Assembly: GCA_002811645.1 (NCBI GenBank)
Contig: PDIP01000022.1
Coordinates: forward strand, 1 to 23,973
Direction: 5' to 3'
From: Corallochytrium limacisporum
Lineage: Eukaryota; Opisthokonta
DNA length: 23,973 nucleotides
A program made the position numbers and the translations under genes. This document shows positions 8,347 through 17,233 of the stretch, piece after piece. How positions within the stretch are numbered: the stretch's first letter is position 1; the number at the start of each line of letters is the position of its first letter. A model generated the notes under the pieces. The model had not been told where the DNA came from. It searched no databases and saw only the letters and a list, made by a program, of their open reading frames with translations.

Positions 8347-8943
8347 ATGTCTTTCAAGAAACTCATCCTTTGCGGCCTCGCCGGCACTATTGCTGCCGTC
8401 CCATCGCCTTCCGCAGCCGACGTGACCTCCAGGGGTTTGAGTGAACGCTTGTACAGTGTCCTTATGGACACCACTCCCGTTCCTGTTAGTGACACCAAAA
8501 ATACAGGGTTTTACTGGGGCCAGCAGGACACCTTCGCTTGTGGATCCAAAATGACTATGGCGACTGAGTCCGCTTTTGCATGTTTGCAATATCGTTTCGA
8601 CGGCCCCAACAATGAGATGGTTATCGCCCAGGATGACCCCATGGAACTGTCTGCCACAGTCCACAGTGGAGTCCACTCGTGGGTGATGAAAGACGACGAA
8701 AAACGAAATGGAAAGATGGCCTGGACGAAGACTGAGCCCATGAAAGTGAACGACGACAACACTTTCGACCTTGTACTAGGCAACTGGGACGAGACAGTAA
8801 TTAGTGTTAAGGACCGCAGCTACTTGGACACGTTCGCCTGTGAAGACTACTATGAAGGCAGAGACAATATCTACCTCATGAAGGGCACCGTCGGCGACTA
8901 CAATCTTCTCTGTATGTACGCCGTAATCCCAACTTGCGATTAA
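8347..8943 (+). CDS. Small secreted protein, four-cysteine family member 2
   Basis: The frame encodes 198 residues. The N-terminus (MSFKKLILCGLAGTIAAV) is a signal peptide with a Lys-Lys n-region; cleavage is likely near residue 18-24. The mature protein has cysteines at 65, 79, 165, 189 and 197. Four of them match the framework of the protein encoded at 5564-6244: YWGQQDTF before C65, C-x13-C, and a C-terminal C-x5-P-x-C followed by one residue and the stop. C165 is extra. The middle is rich in Asp, Asn, Trp and Lys and has no membrane segment. No known domain is recognised. The two genes are divergent and 2.1 kb apart, so they look like old paralogues. A TATA-like element lies 107 bp upstream. 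Likely extracellular; function unknown. Confidence 0.78.
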   Translation: MSFKKLILCGLAGTIAAVPSPSAADVTSRGLSERLYSVLMDTTPVPVSDTKNTGFYWGQQDTFACGSKMTMATESAFACLQYRFDGPNNEMVIAQDDPMELSATVHSGVHSWVMKDDEKRNGKMAWTKTEPMKVNDDNTFDLVLGNWDETVISVKDRSYLDTFACEDYYEGRDNIYLMKGTVGDYNLLCMYAVIPTCD

Positions 8944-10097
8944 AGATTTCTTCCGATTTGTCCTGTGATCCTTATACATCTGAATCCCATTTTTCTTGTA
9001 CACGATACATGTAACGTCAACAGTGAACAGTGAGGTGGAGGATACAATACCCAAGGGCCTTCGGAGGGGGTTCCCCCTCTGCTGAAACGTCTAAAGGGAA
9101 ACCGCAAAAGGCGGCCCCGATCCAGTCAATCTTCCATTCTTCTGGTGGTACGCTTGTTATAATCAAGTTATTGCACACTGAAAAGGAGGTCCCCGAGCGA
9201 GGGACCAGCAGGGGAAAGTCAATGTCATCCTTGACTCACAAAGCCAGATCAAGGAGAAACCCTCGAGTGCAGCAGAGGGACATTCTATGGAGACCACGGT
9301 CCCTGTCAGGTGAAAATCCAGCATAGCACGGTAGCAGTCTTGGACAGAGTGACCAAGGGCAGAGTACGTGGAGTGTTTCGGTAACGGAGACGGCCGGCCG
9401 TGCAGTGGAGTGACTACTCCAAAAGGCAAACATTGAAACCTACGTTTTCGAGTGGAGGTAATAGTTTCGCAGAAGAATGGACAATCATAGCCCCCAAATC
9501 TGCATCGCATACAACAGCTCATACCCAAGTGTGTCTTTATCTAGTGATCGGAAGAATTTGGTGTCAGCTGCACCCCGTGCTCCAAATTATGAGCTATTAA
9601 TGCCAAATTCGTTGAAAATTCGAACGGAGATGGAAGTTTTTTCCTTGGTTTGACCGTGGAACTGTGTAGAAATCGTACACAACAAAACTTTCTGAAAAGC
9701 TTCGTCTCACAGACGAAAGAAGAAGTCTGTAGACACGGCATATGCTATAATACAGTGACAGTCTGCTCCAAGGGGGAACAGACAGCTTTTTGGCGTCCAT
9801 TCGGGTGCAGTAAGTAAAGCCCCAGGATCTCAAAAACACCTATGCCGCTGAACCGCAGCATTACAAGTCCAATTAATACAAGTGCTGACCTAAACATGAC
9901 ATGCGGCTGCCACCCAATCCAACATGGCTCCGCCATGAAGCTCTCATCCTTAGTGGAAAACTAAACGTGGGCATCGAGTGCAAGTCTTATCCCTATCCTT
10001 ATGCCTCCCTTTACACCACATGCAGACCAGTTCTACGGAGAAACGATGTGTGCCTCCTAGTGTGTGCACTCTCATGTCACATGACTGAAAGAATCCA
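8944..10097. other. Intergenic, no supported gene
   Basis: This stretch separates the second secreted protein from the methyltransferase. A GC-rich hairpin sits at 9064-9079. The minus-strand open frame at 9163-9528 (121 codons) has many cysteines but no signal peptide or motif, and I do not accept it as a gene. No RNA gene is seen. Confidence 0.5.
9064..9079. repeat. Short GC-rich inverted repeat
   Basis: GAGGGGG-TT-CCCCCTC forms a perfect 7-bp stem with a two-base centre, 120 bp downstream of the stop of the secreted protein at 8347-8943. It could be part of a 3' processing region or the edge of a small repeat. No further evidence. Confidence 0.4.
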
Positions 10098-10107
10098 GGT
10101 ATTTAAG
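10098..10107 (+). promoter_or_regulatory. TATA-like element of the methyltransferase gene
   Basis: GGTATTTAAG at 10098-10107, continuing into CCGG, lies 95 bp before the ATG at 10193. It is the closest match to the element before secreted protein 1. This places the methyltransferase in the same presumptive promoter class as the secreted proteins. Confidence 0.55.
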
Positions 10108-10192
10108 CCGGCTTGAAAATAACCTTCATCCATCCGCTGGGACACTGTCATGCCTGTGGCCAAAATATCACTTAACTGAATACAAGTCAACT

Positions 10193-11152
10193 ATGCTCAC
10201 AGATAACCCGTTGGACGATACTCGCAAAGCTCTGGCAGAGCGCCGTGAGGCTGCCTACAAAGATCTTCCGTGGACTGCTTTTTTCGTAAGTTGGATCAAG
10301 TCCACTGAGGATCCCATTCACAAGATCTTCTTCAAAGACAATGATATGAGGGAAGACGCTGAGAGAGTTTGTGGAGGTCACGTTCACATATGGCCCACCC
10401 TGAGAGGCCATTTTTTTGACAAGATTGTTCGGGACAGTGTAGGGGGAGAGAACGGTCTTCACGATAAAGGCTATAAGGTTGCTACTCAAATCGTAAATTT
10501 GGGTGCTGGTTTAGACACGCGGTCCATTCGAATGGCTGAGATTCAAACCAAGAATGGCGTGAAAGCTCCCCGCTACTTTGAAGTGGATCGGGAAGTCATT
10601 GCAGACTACAAAACAATGTGCTATGACCTCGAGGGCTATAATCATGACAACTGTGTCATCACTGGCGGGGACTACGTCACTGGGTTCGACGACATATTCC
10701 GCCATTTTGAAAATAATGGTCTGCAACGGGATACGCCAACCGTAGTCATTTGGGAAGGAAATATCAACTACCTAACAACCGCAGATCTCCACCAAACCAT
10801 CGTCAGGCTCTGCAAATTCTTTCAGAACACCACTCTCTACATCGCTTTCGATTGCGCCCCTCCGCACATGACCGATGGAAGACATCGAGAGTTTGTCAAG
10901 GAGGAGCTCGCTCTCGTATGTCTCCTCGATAAATGGCACGAGTTGGGACTCCCGCCACTGGCAAACTATATCGACGTGGAAGAAGAAATTGTGAACCCGC
11001 CGAGAAAGATGTTCTCTGCAGAGGGTATAAACGGAACCCTGACTTTCGTGAGCAACGAACCGGTGAAACAGTATGCGGATCCGTCAAAGTACCCTGATGT
11101 CAATAACGATGCTAATCTATACCGAATGATTAGCCTTATCTACGAGGCCTGA
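10193..11152 (+). CDS. SAM-dependent methyltransferase, leucine carboxyl methyltransferase (LCMT/PPM) family
   Basis: The frame encodes 319 residues. Residues 99-110 (QIVNLGAGLDTR) are the SAM-binding motif I typical of the LCMT/Ppm1-type family. FEVD at 129-132 supplies the acidic residue expected to hold the SAM ribose. GDY at 159-161 and IWEGNINYLT at 186-195 match the later family motifs (WEGxxxYLT). An N-terminal helical part (1-60) with a conserved-looking F-x-x-D/N segment is also usual. The family includes the enzyme that methylates the C-terminal leucine of PP2A and many small-molecule O-methyltransferases. This protein looks closer to the stand-alone O-methyltransferase branch than to yeast Ppm1, but that is a judgement from motif wording. 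There is no signal peptide, so it is cytosolic. It lies alone between secreted-protein genes and shares their TATA-like element. The substrate cannot be inferred. Confidence 0.85.
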   Translation: MLTDNPLDDTRKALAERREAAYKDLPWTAFFVSWIKSTEDPIHKIFFKDNDMREDAERVCGGHVHIWPTLRGHFFDKIVRDSVGGENGLHDKGYKVATQIVNLGAGLDTRSIRMAEIQTKNGVKAPRYFEVDREVIADYKTMCYDLEGYNHDNCVITGGDYVTGFDDIFRHFENNGLQRDTPTVVIWEGNINYLTTADLHQTIVRLCKFFQNTTLYIAFDCAPPHMTDGRHREFVKEELALVCLLDKWHELGLPPLANYIDVEEEIVNPPRKMFSAEGINGTLTFVSNEPVKQYADPSKYPDVNNDANLYRMISLIYEA

Positions 11153-11571
11153 CGTGTGCAATTCTTAGGGAACGAGGGGGCAACAGGAGGAGGTAGTCTC
11201 CTGGGAGTCTCCCCATTGTATCAATACGATCAATACTACAATAGAACACAATTTCACCACAGCTGCAATGTAATGTAATAGAAAAAGATCGTTTTGTCAA
11301 AGTCACCATTGCCAACGCAGACTGGGCAAAGCAAAAGATACCGCCGGGTCTCACTCATCACTTGATGCCCTACCCAAACACTGGAAAAGGACTCGAATCA
11401 CGGCATCCACCGATTGCACCATGAACACATATTCACTGAGTTGGTCATGCGGTTTTTGACTGACAAGACCACGCACGGTCTGAACTACCAACGGTATCTC
11501 ACTTGCGTTCACTGATTTTCGTGAAAAGGAGAATTCAATATCCTCGTGTATTCGGTTTCCGCAAAAGCGCC
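11153..11571. other. Convergent intergenic region
   Basis: This 420-bp gap separates the 3' ends of the methyltransferase (plus) and the double six-cysteine protein (minus). It is AT-moderate with no repeat or RNA signal that I can see. Confidence 0.45.
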
Positions 11572-12210
11572 TTAGACCTGATCGATATAGTGGCACTTGC
11601 GGGCATGCTCTCCGTGGTGATTGATAACTGTATGGCGAATCTCAATGGCATAGTTACGGGTCACATGGTTGTTGACAAGGCCGCAAGTTGCTCCGTAAGG
11701 GCAGGTTACATGGAGTTCCTGTGTCCGGGCAAAGTCAGGCATAATCATAGGACAACCAAACTCGACGGGGCAGGTAATCGTCTCCCCCTCATGAAGTTCT
11801 TCGTCGGTTATTTTTTGAATGAGGCAAGGTCTAGTGTCGCTGCAGCCAACTGTTTCAGACTCCGGGATGTTGAAATCGCAGGTCTTGAGGTCCTTCGGGT
11901 CGGTGCAGATTTCCATACCCACACCACCATTATTGTAGTCGGGTTGAAGGTCACAGACTGCTCCATAGGGACAAGTATAGACTGTGGTAGGATGCTGGTT
12001 GTATGAGGGAACAAGGATCTCGCAGCCCTTTTTGTGGGTGCAGTTGAAGTCCTCATAGATATGGTGTTCTTGCCTTCCACGGCGCACGATCATGCACGGA
12101 GAGGTCTGCTTGCAATCCAAGAGTTTCATGGCAGCAGCGCTACCAAAGAAAGCAAAAGCGATCAGAGAGTACATTGTTGCTGAACTGAAAATTTGGGGCT
12201 TCCTTGCCAT
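11572..12210 (-). CDS. Secreted protein with two six-cysteine repeat units
   Basis: The first ATG in frame is at 12210 (212 residues); an ATG at 12174 (200 residues) begins directly at the hydrophobic signal segment MYSLIAFAFFGSAAA and is about equally good. The codon at 12246 is TTG. The mature protein holds two tandem units, each with cysteines spaced C-x5-C-x17-C-x5-C-x16-C-x5-C. Both units share SP/RP before the second Cys, a Gly before the fourth Cys, and TCPYGA before the sixth. Unit 1 is followed by a further C-x8-C pair and unit 2 by one late Cys. Identical spacing with diverged sequence shows an internal duplication under structural constraint, most likely with disulfides. I do not recognise the domain. 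The protein should be extracellular or on the cell surface. A TATA-like CTACTTAAG lies about 75-115 bp upstream depending on the start. Function is unknown. Confidence 0.78.
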   Translation of the reverse strand: MARKPQIFSSATMYSLIAFAFFGSAAAMKLLDCKQTSPCMIVRRGRQEHHIYEDFNCTHKKGCEILVPSYNQHPTTVYTCPYGAVCDLQPDYNNGGVGMEICTDPKDLKTCDFNIPESETVGCSDTRPCLIQKITDEELHEGETITCPVEFGCPMIMPDFARTQELHVTCPYGATCGLVNNHVTRNYAIEIRHTVINHHGEHARKCHYIDQV

Positions 12211-12280
12211 ATGTATCGGAGTCTTCAGTTTTTGATGGGTGGACAAAGTCAGTGGTCTACCACCATCTGTAAGGTCAGTC

Positions 12281-12290
12281 CTTAAGTAGC
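12281..12290 (-). promoter_or_regulatory. TATA-like element of the six-cysteine repeat gene
   Basis: The minus strand reads GCTACTTAAG about 75 bp before the ATG at 12210 and about 110 bp before the ATG at 12174. It is the weakest match of the five to the GGTATTTAWG element (C for the third T). The spacing fits the group. Confidence 0.4.
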
Positions 12291-13300
12291 CGATCAGATC
12301 TCAGTTACTATTATCCAAGATCATTCGTTTAGTCTGGGTAAGAAAAAATGGAAACGAGAGGAGAGAGTGCACTGTTTGGGTTGGTGTCACCGTTTGAAAT
12401 CCTTCAACCGCCCCCACGTTCAGCCAATCAAGTCCTCATTCTGGCAAAGGGTTTCTAAGGCTCTGTTCCCGAGAATGAAGTCAAGCAATCGCCTTGTGGC
12501 CATCCTAGCATGCAGCAGTAGTGCTAGAATTGGGCAGGAAAGGAGCTACCACTCCATTCACGACACTACGCTGCACTGTAAGTTGTCTGCATGTGTGAGT
12601 AGTGCGCATGTTCGCTCAGGCCTCTTCGAGCTTCATAGATTCACCTCCACCGCGCAGGTAAACCACCCCTACCATTCTGTTTCTGTTTGTGATGGGCATG
12701 AATGATAAGAATACGCGCGCTTCCTCCTCCGTCCTTCCTTCCTCTGGTATCCTACGATCCAGATCGAGTAGTTTGTATTTTGGAATACTGCATCCGATAC
12801 GGAAAACGAACAAACATGCGACGATCATACCCGCATACTATTGTCGCAAGCGTTCTACCCCGGTCCTTGGCCAGTATCCCTGCCATCCACAAATGCCCCC
12901 AATACTCGCTTACTACCAGCATCCAATTGAGAGGTACGTACAAGCAGAGAATCGATCGTAGACTTTCTGGGGTATTCTTAGTCGCAGGTCGGTCCCTTGC
13001 ACGCTACACACATCGCACGATCACCCTTCCAGGGTCTTACAATGCTTTGGCAATGGACAGAATCCTTGATCATAGGGAATGGTAGTAAAACATAATATAC
13101 TCATCCGTCAAAAAGTTGTATTGACCATTTGTGTATCGCGTATCAGTTGCTTCGTCTCTTTGCATTCGCGTGCTTCAACGAATCGTCGCCCCACCAAGAT
13201 GCAGGCCGTCCGGCCTTCGTTTCCCCTGGGCACCAGGTCCAGGGGATCATGATGGGACATTGCCAACAGCCCTCCATCGCGCTCTGTCTCTCGCGTTTGG

Positions 13301-13455
13301 TTGGTTTTTTTTTTTTTTTCTTTCTTCCTTTCTTTCTTTCTTTTCTTTCTGTCTGTGTTGATTTGCTTGTCCTTCTTTCTTTGTTTGTTTCCTGCCTGTT
13401 TCTCCCCCTCTTTTCTTTCTTCCGCCCTCTCTCTCTTTCTGTGTCTCCCCACCCT
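13301..13455 (+). repeat. Polypyrimidine tract (T15, then TTTC-rich)
   Basis: A run of 15 T (13305-13319) is followed by about 130 bases that are nearly all C and T, with TTTC and TCTT units. It can form triplex (H-DNA) structures in principle. It is a low-complexity sequence and explains the long Lys/Arg/Glu-rich frames on the minus strand. Confidence 0.8.
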
Positions 13456-14405
13456 CGTATCTGTGTGCCAATGTACCTAGGACCAAGGTACTAACTACTT
13501 TTTGTATTGTAAGCAAGGTGATATCCCTCCCTTCCAGTTTCATCCTTTCTACAATAGATCGTTTTCCACAGAATCCTACAGTGTGTGCAAAGACCAGCCG
13601 GATGGCATGGGGACCCGCGATCTGCTGTGAAACACTGGGGCGCAACGAGAACGATGTAGAATATGGCCGCAATCTTAAAGATCCATCTAGGCGCTTCTTG
13701 GTCCCGGTGTCAGTCTTCAGGCTTGCACGGATCATCGTCATCACGCATGTAAACCCCAGATGCGCCTTCATGTTTGGCGATACGCTGATGAATGCCAGAT
13801 ACGGCTTGGTCTCAAACACAGTATCTCTGGTTTGTTGAGCTGTCCACATCCATCTGCCGCCACCGAGTATCAACTCATCAAAGATGCCCTGTTGCAAACT
13901 AGTGCAGCGCAGGGAAAACATGTATGGCAAAGCCTCCATTTTCATGTCTTAGGAATGGCTGGACAGGAGTCCTATACTGGCATTTCTAGATCCTTTGGTG
14001 CCAGCTTGATTCGAAGTCTGTACTTTATTGCCGATTAGATCTCCGTGTCCCCTTCGTTTGCAGTTAAACAGAGTAAATCGATCGGCGAGCTGCTTACATG
14101 CAGCTGGCGATCCCCGGTAACCCCCGGGCACTCACCGTAACAACCCACCGATGGGTGCCCGCCTAGGGCTGAGGGAAATCCGCCTGCCTGGGGAGTCGCG
14201 GGTCCACCCTCCCGTCCCTCCCACAAAACCTCTCCATCTATTCCTTCCTTTTTGGGACATCAAATCGAGATTTCACTTATTTTGGATATGGCCCCAGGGG
14301 AAACGCGCCTCCCCTCCGGCAGGTTTCACCCCCCCCCCCTTCTCCTGCCCATTCCCAGTACTTTCGTGTCCCCTTGGTTTTCCGATCCGGCACCACCTGG
14401 CGCAC

Positions 14406-14448
14406 TGGGTGGTTGGTGAGTGCCCGCTCGGTAGAAACCAACCACCCA
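14406..14448. repeat. 12-bp inverted repeat with 19-base spacer
   Basis: TGGGTGGTTGGT at 14406-14417 is exactly complementary to ACCAACCACCCA at 14437-14448. The transcript or single strand could fold into a 12-bp stem. No flanking gene or repeat unit explains it. Confidence 0.55.
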
Positions 14449-14807
14449 CCCCTTGCCTCCTCGCCACCAGGTACTCATAGGGCCCGAGAAAATAACCCGG
14501 GTCCAGACCAGCGCTCCCCCCGAGCATGCATGCTCACGGTGCCCCGGTGCTCAAAGCTTCCTCCAGTCTAACCAGGTCCACAAGGCACCAACGATTTATT
14601 TTTAGCACAAACAAGCGGAATTTTTTCTAGATCGTTTTTTTTAAAAGTACGCGCACCCCTCCGCACTCACAACTTCGAAATCTATCGTGGCCAGTGCCCT
14701 ACCAGGCTCTTGTCCTTGGGGGGTTTTGAATGCTTGGCTGCCAATCTGGCGATCGTTTGCAGGACGGGTGACGAAGCAAGAGTGAACGTCTCTCGCGGAA
14801 GCCGGAA

Positions 14808-14824
14808 GGGAGGGGAGGGGGCGG
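14808..14824 (+). repeat. Canonical G-quadruplex motif
   Basis: The run GGG-A-GGGG-A-GGGGG-C-GGG has four G-tracts of three or more separated by single-base loops, the most stable intramolecular quadruplex pattern. It is intergenic. Confidence 0.6.
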
Positions 14825-15024
14825 GACATAGTGCTACGTCCGCAAATTCTACAAATCTAACGGCGTTAGCAGTATTTTTGGAACTCCATTTAGTGGTGGT
14901 GGTGGAGGTCAAATCTAAGATACTTTACTTTGATCTATCGGGCGTTTCAGTGTCAGGCAACTCCACTTCACACCTCAAAGAAGTCACGGGAACGCGGGAA
15001 CCATGTGATCTGTCGGTGCATGAG

Positions 15025-15039
15025 CCCCGGGGGGGGGGG
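15025..15039. repeat. C4-G11 homopolymer junction
   Basis: Four C are followed at once by eleven G. It is the first of three such junctions within 1.6 kb. Each is partly self-complementary. Confidence 0.7.
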
Positions 15040-15574
15040 CACCTATGGGTAGTCAAACACGTAGTGTTTTGCGCCTTTGTGTGTTTGGAGCAGTGCTCGA
15101 AACCAAAATGCTGCCACCGAAAAAAAGAAGGACAAGGGAACCTATACAGAATATACTGATTCTGGGTGCACTGTAGGGATGTGGGTGATCCTGGTGTCAT
15201 GTGTAGCCCACTCGGCGGTGCAAATATTCTTTCCCTGCTATACTATCGCTTTTCTCCTCGCGCAGGCCGAACGATTTCGCGGAGGCGGCTGTCTTTTGTC
15301 CCGAAATCTCGCTGTGTCTCCAAAGCGATACTTTGTACCAACCATATTGCCCTCTGATTTCGCACAAAGGTTGAGGCAGTGCTCTAGGTGGAACCTGGTG
15401 GGCGGAACCGGCAGTGTGTGGATAGCATAAACGACCAGGGGTGGGATTCACGTGTTCGCCTGGCTATGTTCACCTTCCCATAATAAATATACTACACATC
15501 GCTCTACATCTGGCGGCGAATCAAGCATTTTCATCGCCGCCGGAGCAGGTGGTGTTCTGGATAAGACCCCAAGT

Positions 15575-15591
15575 CCCCCGGGGGGGGGGGG
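15575..15591. repeat. C5-G12 homopolymer junction
   Basis: Five C followed at once by twelve G, the second of three such junctions. Flanking sequences of the three sites are not alike. Confidence 0.7.
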
Positions 15592-15897
15592 TTCGGCCCT
15601 TCAGGCGCTTAAGTTCCACACGCTCGCTGGGCCCGTCTTCGCCTGGGGCCCCAGCACTCTGTCCTCTGCGCACGGTCCCACCAAGGAAGACGAACTAGGG
15701 AGAGAGTCACTCATTCAATTTCTCTCTGGGCCGGTGGATCCGCTCCCCCTTGACTGCTATTTTCAAGGGAAACTTATTTTTTTTTCCTGTGTCTCCGTCG
15801 GTACTGAAAGTACCCGGCCTCCCTACCTCGTCCAAAAATAGAACAGGGAGCAGCGGAACCGGGCCTTCCCCAGCCAACCTTTTTAAAAACCCCTAAA

Positions 15898-15912
15898 ACA
15901 CACACACACACA
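15898..15912. repeat. Short AC microsatellite
   Basis: Seven and a half AC units, directly after a CCCTAAAA that looks telomere-like by chance. Confidence 0.7.
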
Positions 15913-16629
15913 GCCACAGGGGGGAAGGGGAGGGGTAGAATCCCCAAGCCAACCAACACCGGAAAACACCGTGTTGGAAGCACCCCAAGCGCGGACCGGA
16001 AGGGGTTAGGCCAGGCACCTAGGTGCAACCAAGGGGAGCGGGAGAGAGGAGGCGCCGGGCCGTTTGAGATATGAGGGTTTGATAAAAATTTGCCGCAGAC
16101 CTTGATTACCACCGCAAGAGACACTCAGCCCTGCTGTCAATTTCATTCACTCGGCTCGGCAGTTGCACATTTCGCTCCGTTTCGCGAGTACCCGTGCACC
16201 AAATCCTACCAAATTAGGAGAGCACAGGACCTATGCAAGCAACACGTCCACAGAACAAAGAAGCGCCAACTCACATGTCTTCACGGTCAAGCACTCAGGA
16301 CAGATGCACCACAGAAAACTCTCGCTCTTCATCGGACCCTTAGGGCGGCATGCGCGCGACATTCATTGCAGGTGCAGAAAGTACTGAATGAATGCACACT
16401 GTGGGCACTAGATTTGCAACCGCACCATCACCGCCTCCAATCTCTTCCCCTTTTTATTCCACTTTGTCTCGTGTTGCTGAAACTCTCTACGCTTCCATCT
16501 CTCCCTGTCCCTAAATACTTTGCTTGCCCTTTTAAAACCTTTCTGTTTCCACCCCGTGTCCGGTCGCTTTCAGGTGGTATATTGGCTGGGGCCCATCAAC
16601 ACCGTGCTGCGCGGTCAGCGTGAATTACA

Positions 16630-16648
16630 CCCCCCCCGGGGGGGGGGG
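16630..16648. repeat. C8-G11 homopolymer junction
   Basis: Eight C followed at once by eleven G, the third and longest junction. It directly abuts the 83-bp tandem duplication, whose copies begin in the G run. Confidence 0.7.
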
Positions 16649-16804
16649 TATGGCTGGGGTGGTCAAAGGAAGAGCGGCAGCAAAGGAGAGAGAGAGAGAA
16701 CACGGGGTACGAGGGGGTGATGGGGGGGGTATGGCTGGGGTGGTCAAAGGAAGAGCGGCAGCAAAGGAGAGAGAGAGAGAACACGGGGTACGAGGGGGTG
16801 ATGG
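16641..16804. repeat. 83-bp perfect tandem duplication
   Basis: Bases 16641-16723 recur without a mismatch at 16722-16804 (period 81, so the copies share two bases). Each copy starts in a G8 run and contains TATGGCTGGGG, a GA repeat and GAGGGGGTGATGG. The period is a multiple of three, so open frames cross it on both strands, which makes short repetitive pseudo-proteins. Perfect identity indicates a recent event. Confidence 0.9.
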
Positions 16805-17233
16805 TGGTATTGACCAAGAGAGGTAAGAAGGATCCAAGCAGCGATGGTTAAGAAACTACGGAGAAGCCCCAAGACACACGTTTTTTTCCTTCCTTCATTT
16901 CTTGCAGCTGATCTCCCGCTCAGTGGGTGAATTGTTTTGCGGGCCCAAACTGGCCTGCAGAAGGCGACGGATTGGAAGCAAAAGTCATGATTCTGAGTCC
17001 CTGTGAGAGACTTAACCGCTGGGAAATAGCTCCGCACCGACAGCGACGATGGATAGAAGTGATAGACAATGGTTAGTTTTTTGGGGCCTGGCTACTGAGA
17101 ATCAAAAGAATGAAATTGAAATGCATTTGGTATTTCAGAATATGGTTTCCCTCTATGCCTCCAAAAGTTGTGGAGAGGAGAGAGAGATTTGGATAGTGAC
17201 AAAGGGAAATCTTTCACATTAGATTCTTTAAAT

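Larger units (their letters stand above)
12291..17233. other. Gene-poor low-complexity zone
   Basis: No gene is supported in about 4.9 kb. Open frames here are short or owe their length to skewed composition (for example 13247-13945 minus, whose tail is poly-Lys/Glu/Arg from a pyrimidine tract). The zone holds a pyrimidine tract (13301-13455), a C11 run (14329-14339), a 12-bp inverted repeat (14406-14448), a strong G-quadruplex pattern (14808-14824), three C-run/G-run junctions, a short AC repeat (15898-15912) and an 83-bp tandem duplication. It marks the border between the accessory subtelomere and core genes. The last few hundred bases should contain the acyl-CoA oxidase promoter; I see no TATA-like GGTATTTA there. 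Confidence 0.5.

Noticed and set aside
9040-11560. Similar short text IQYPRxFG in frames at about 9045 and 11535
   Set aside because: DNA similarity covers about 24 bases at roughly 60 percent, which chance can give; no longer match around it.
13247-13945. 232-codon open frame, minus strand
   Set aside because: Its second half is Lys/Arg/Glu text from the pyrimidine tract; the first half has no recognisable feature and a competing frame on the plus strand.
15891-15898. CCCTAAAA resembling an internal telomere repeat
   Set aside because: A single unit next to an AC repeat; no array.
16090-16623. 177-codon open frame, plus strand
   Set aside because: Starts at TTG, shows no motif and has composition like the surrounding non-coding sequence.
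16620-16826. Repetitive small proteins on both strands across the tandem duplication
   Set aside because: The 81-bp period keeps every frame open by arithmetic; there is no promoter or motif.
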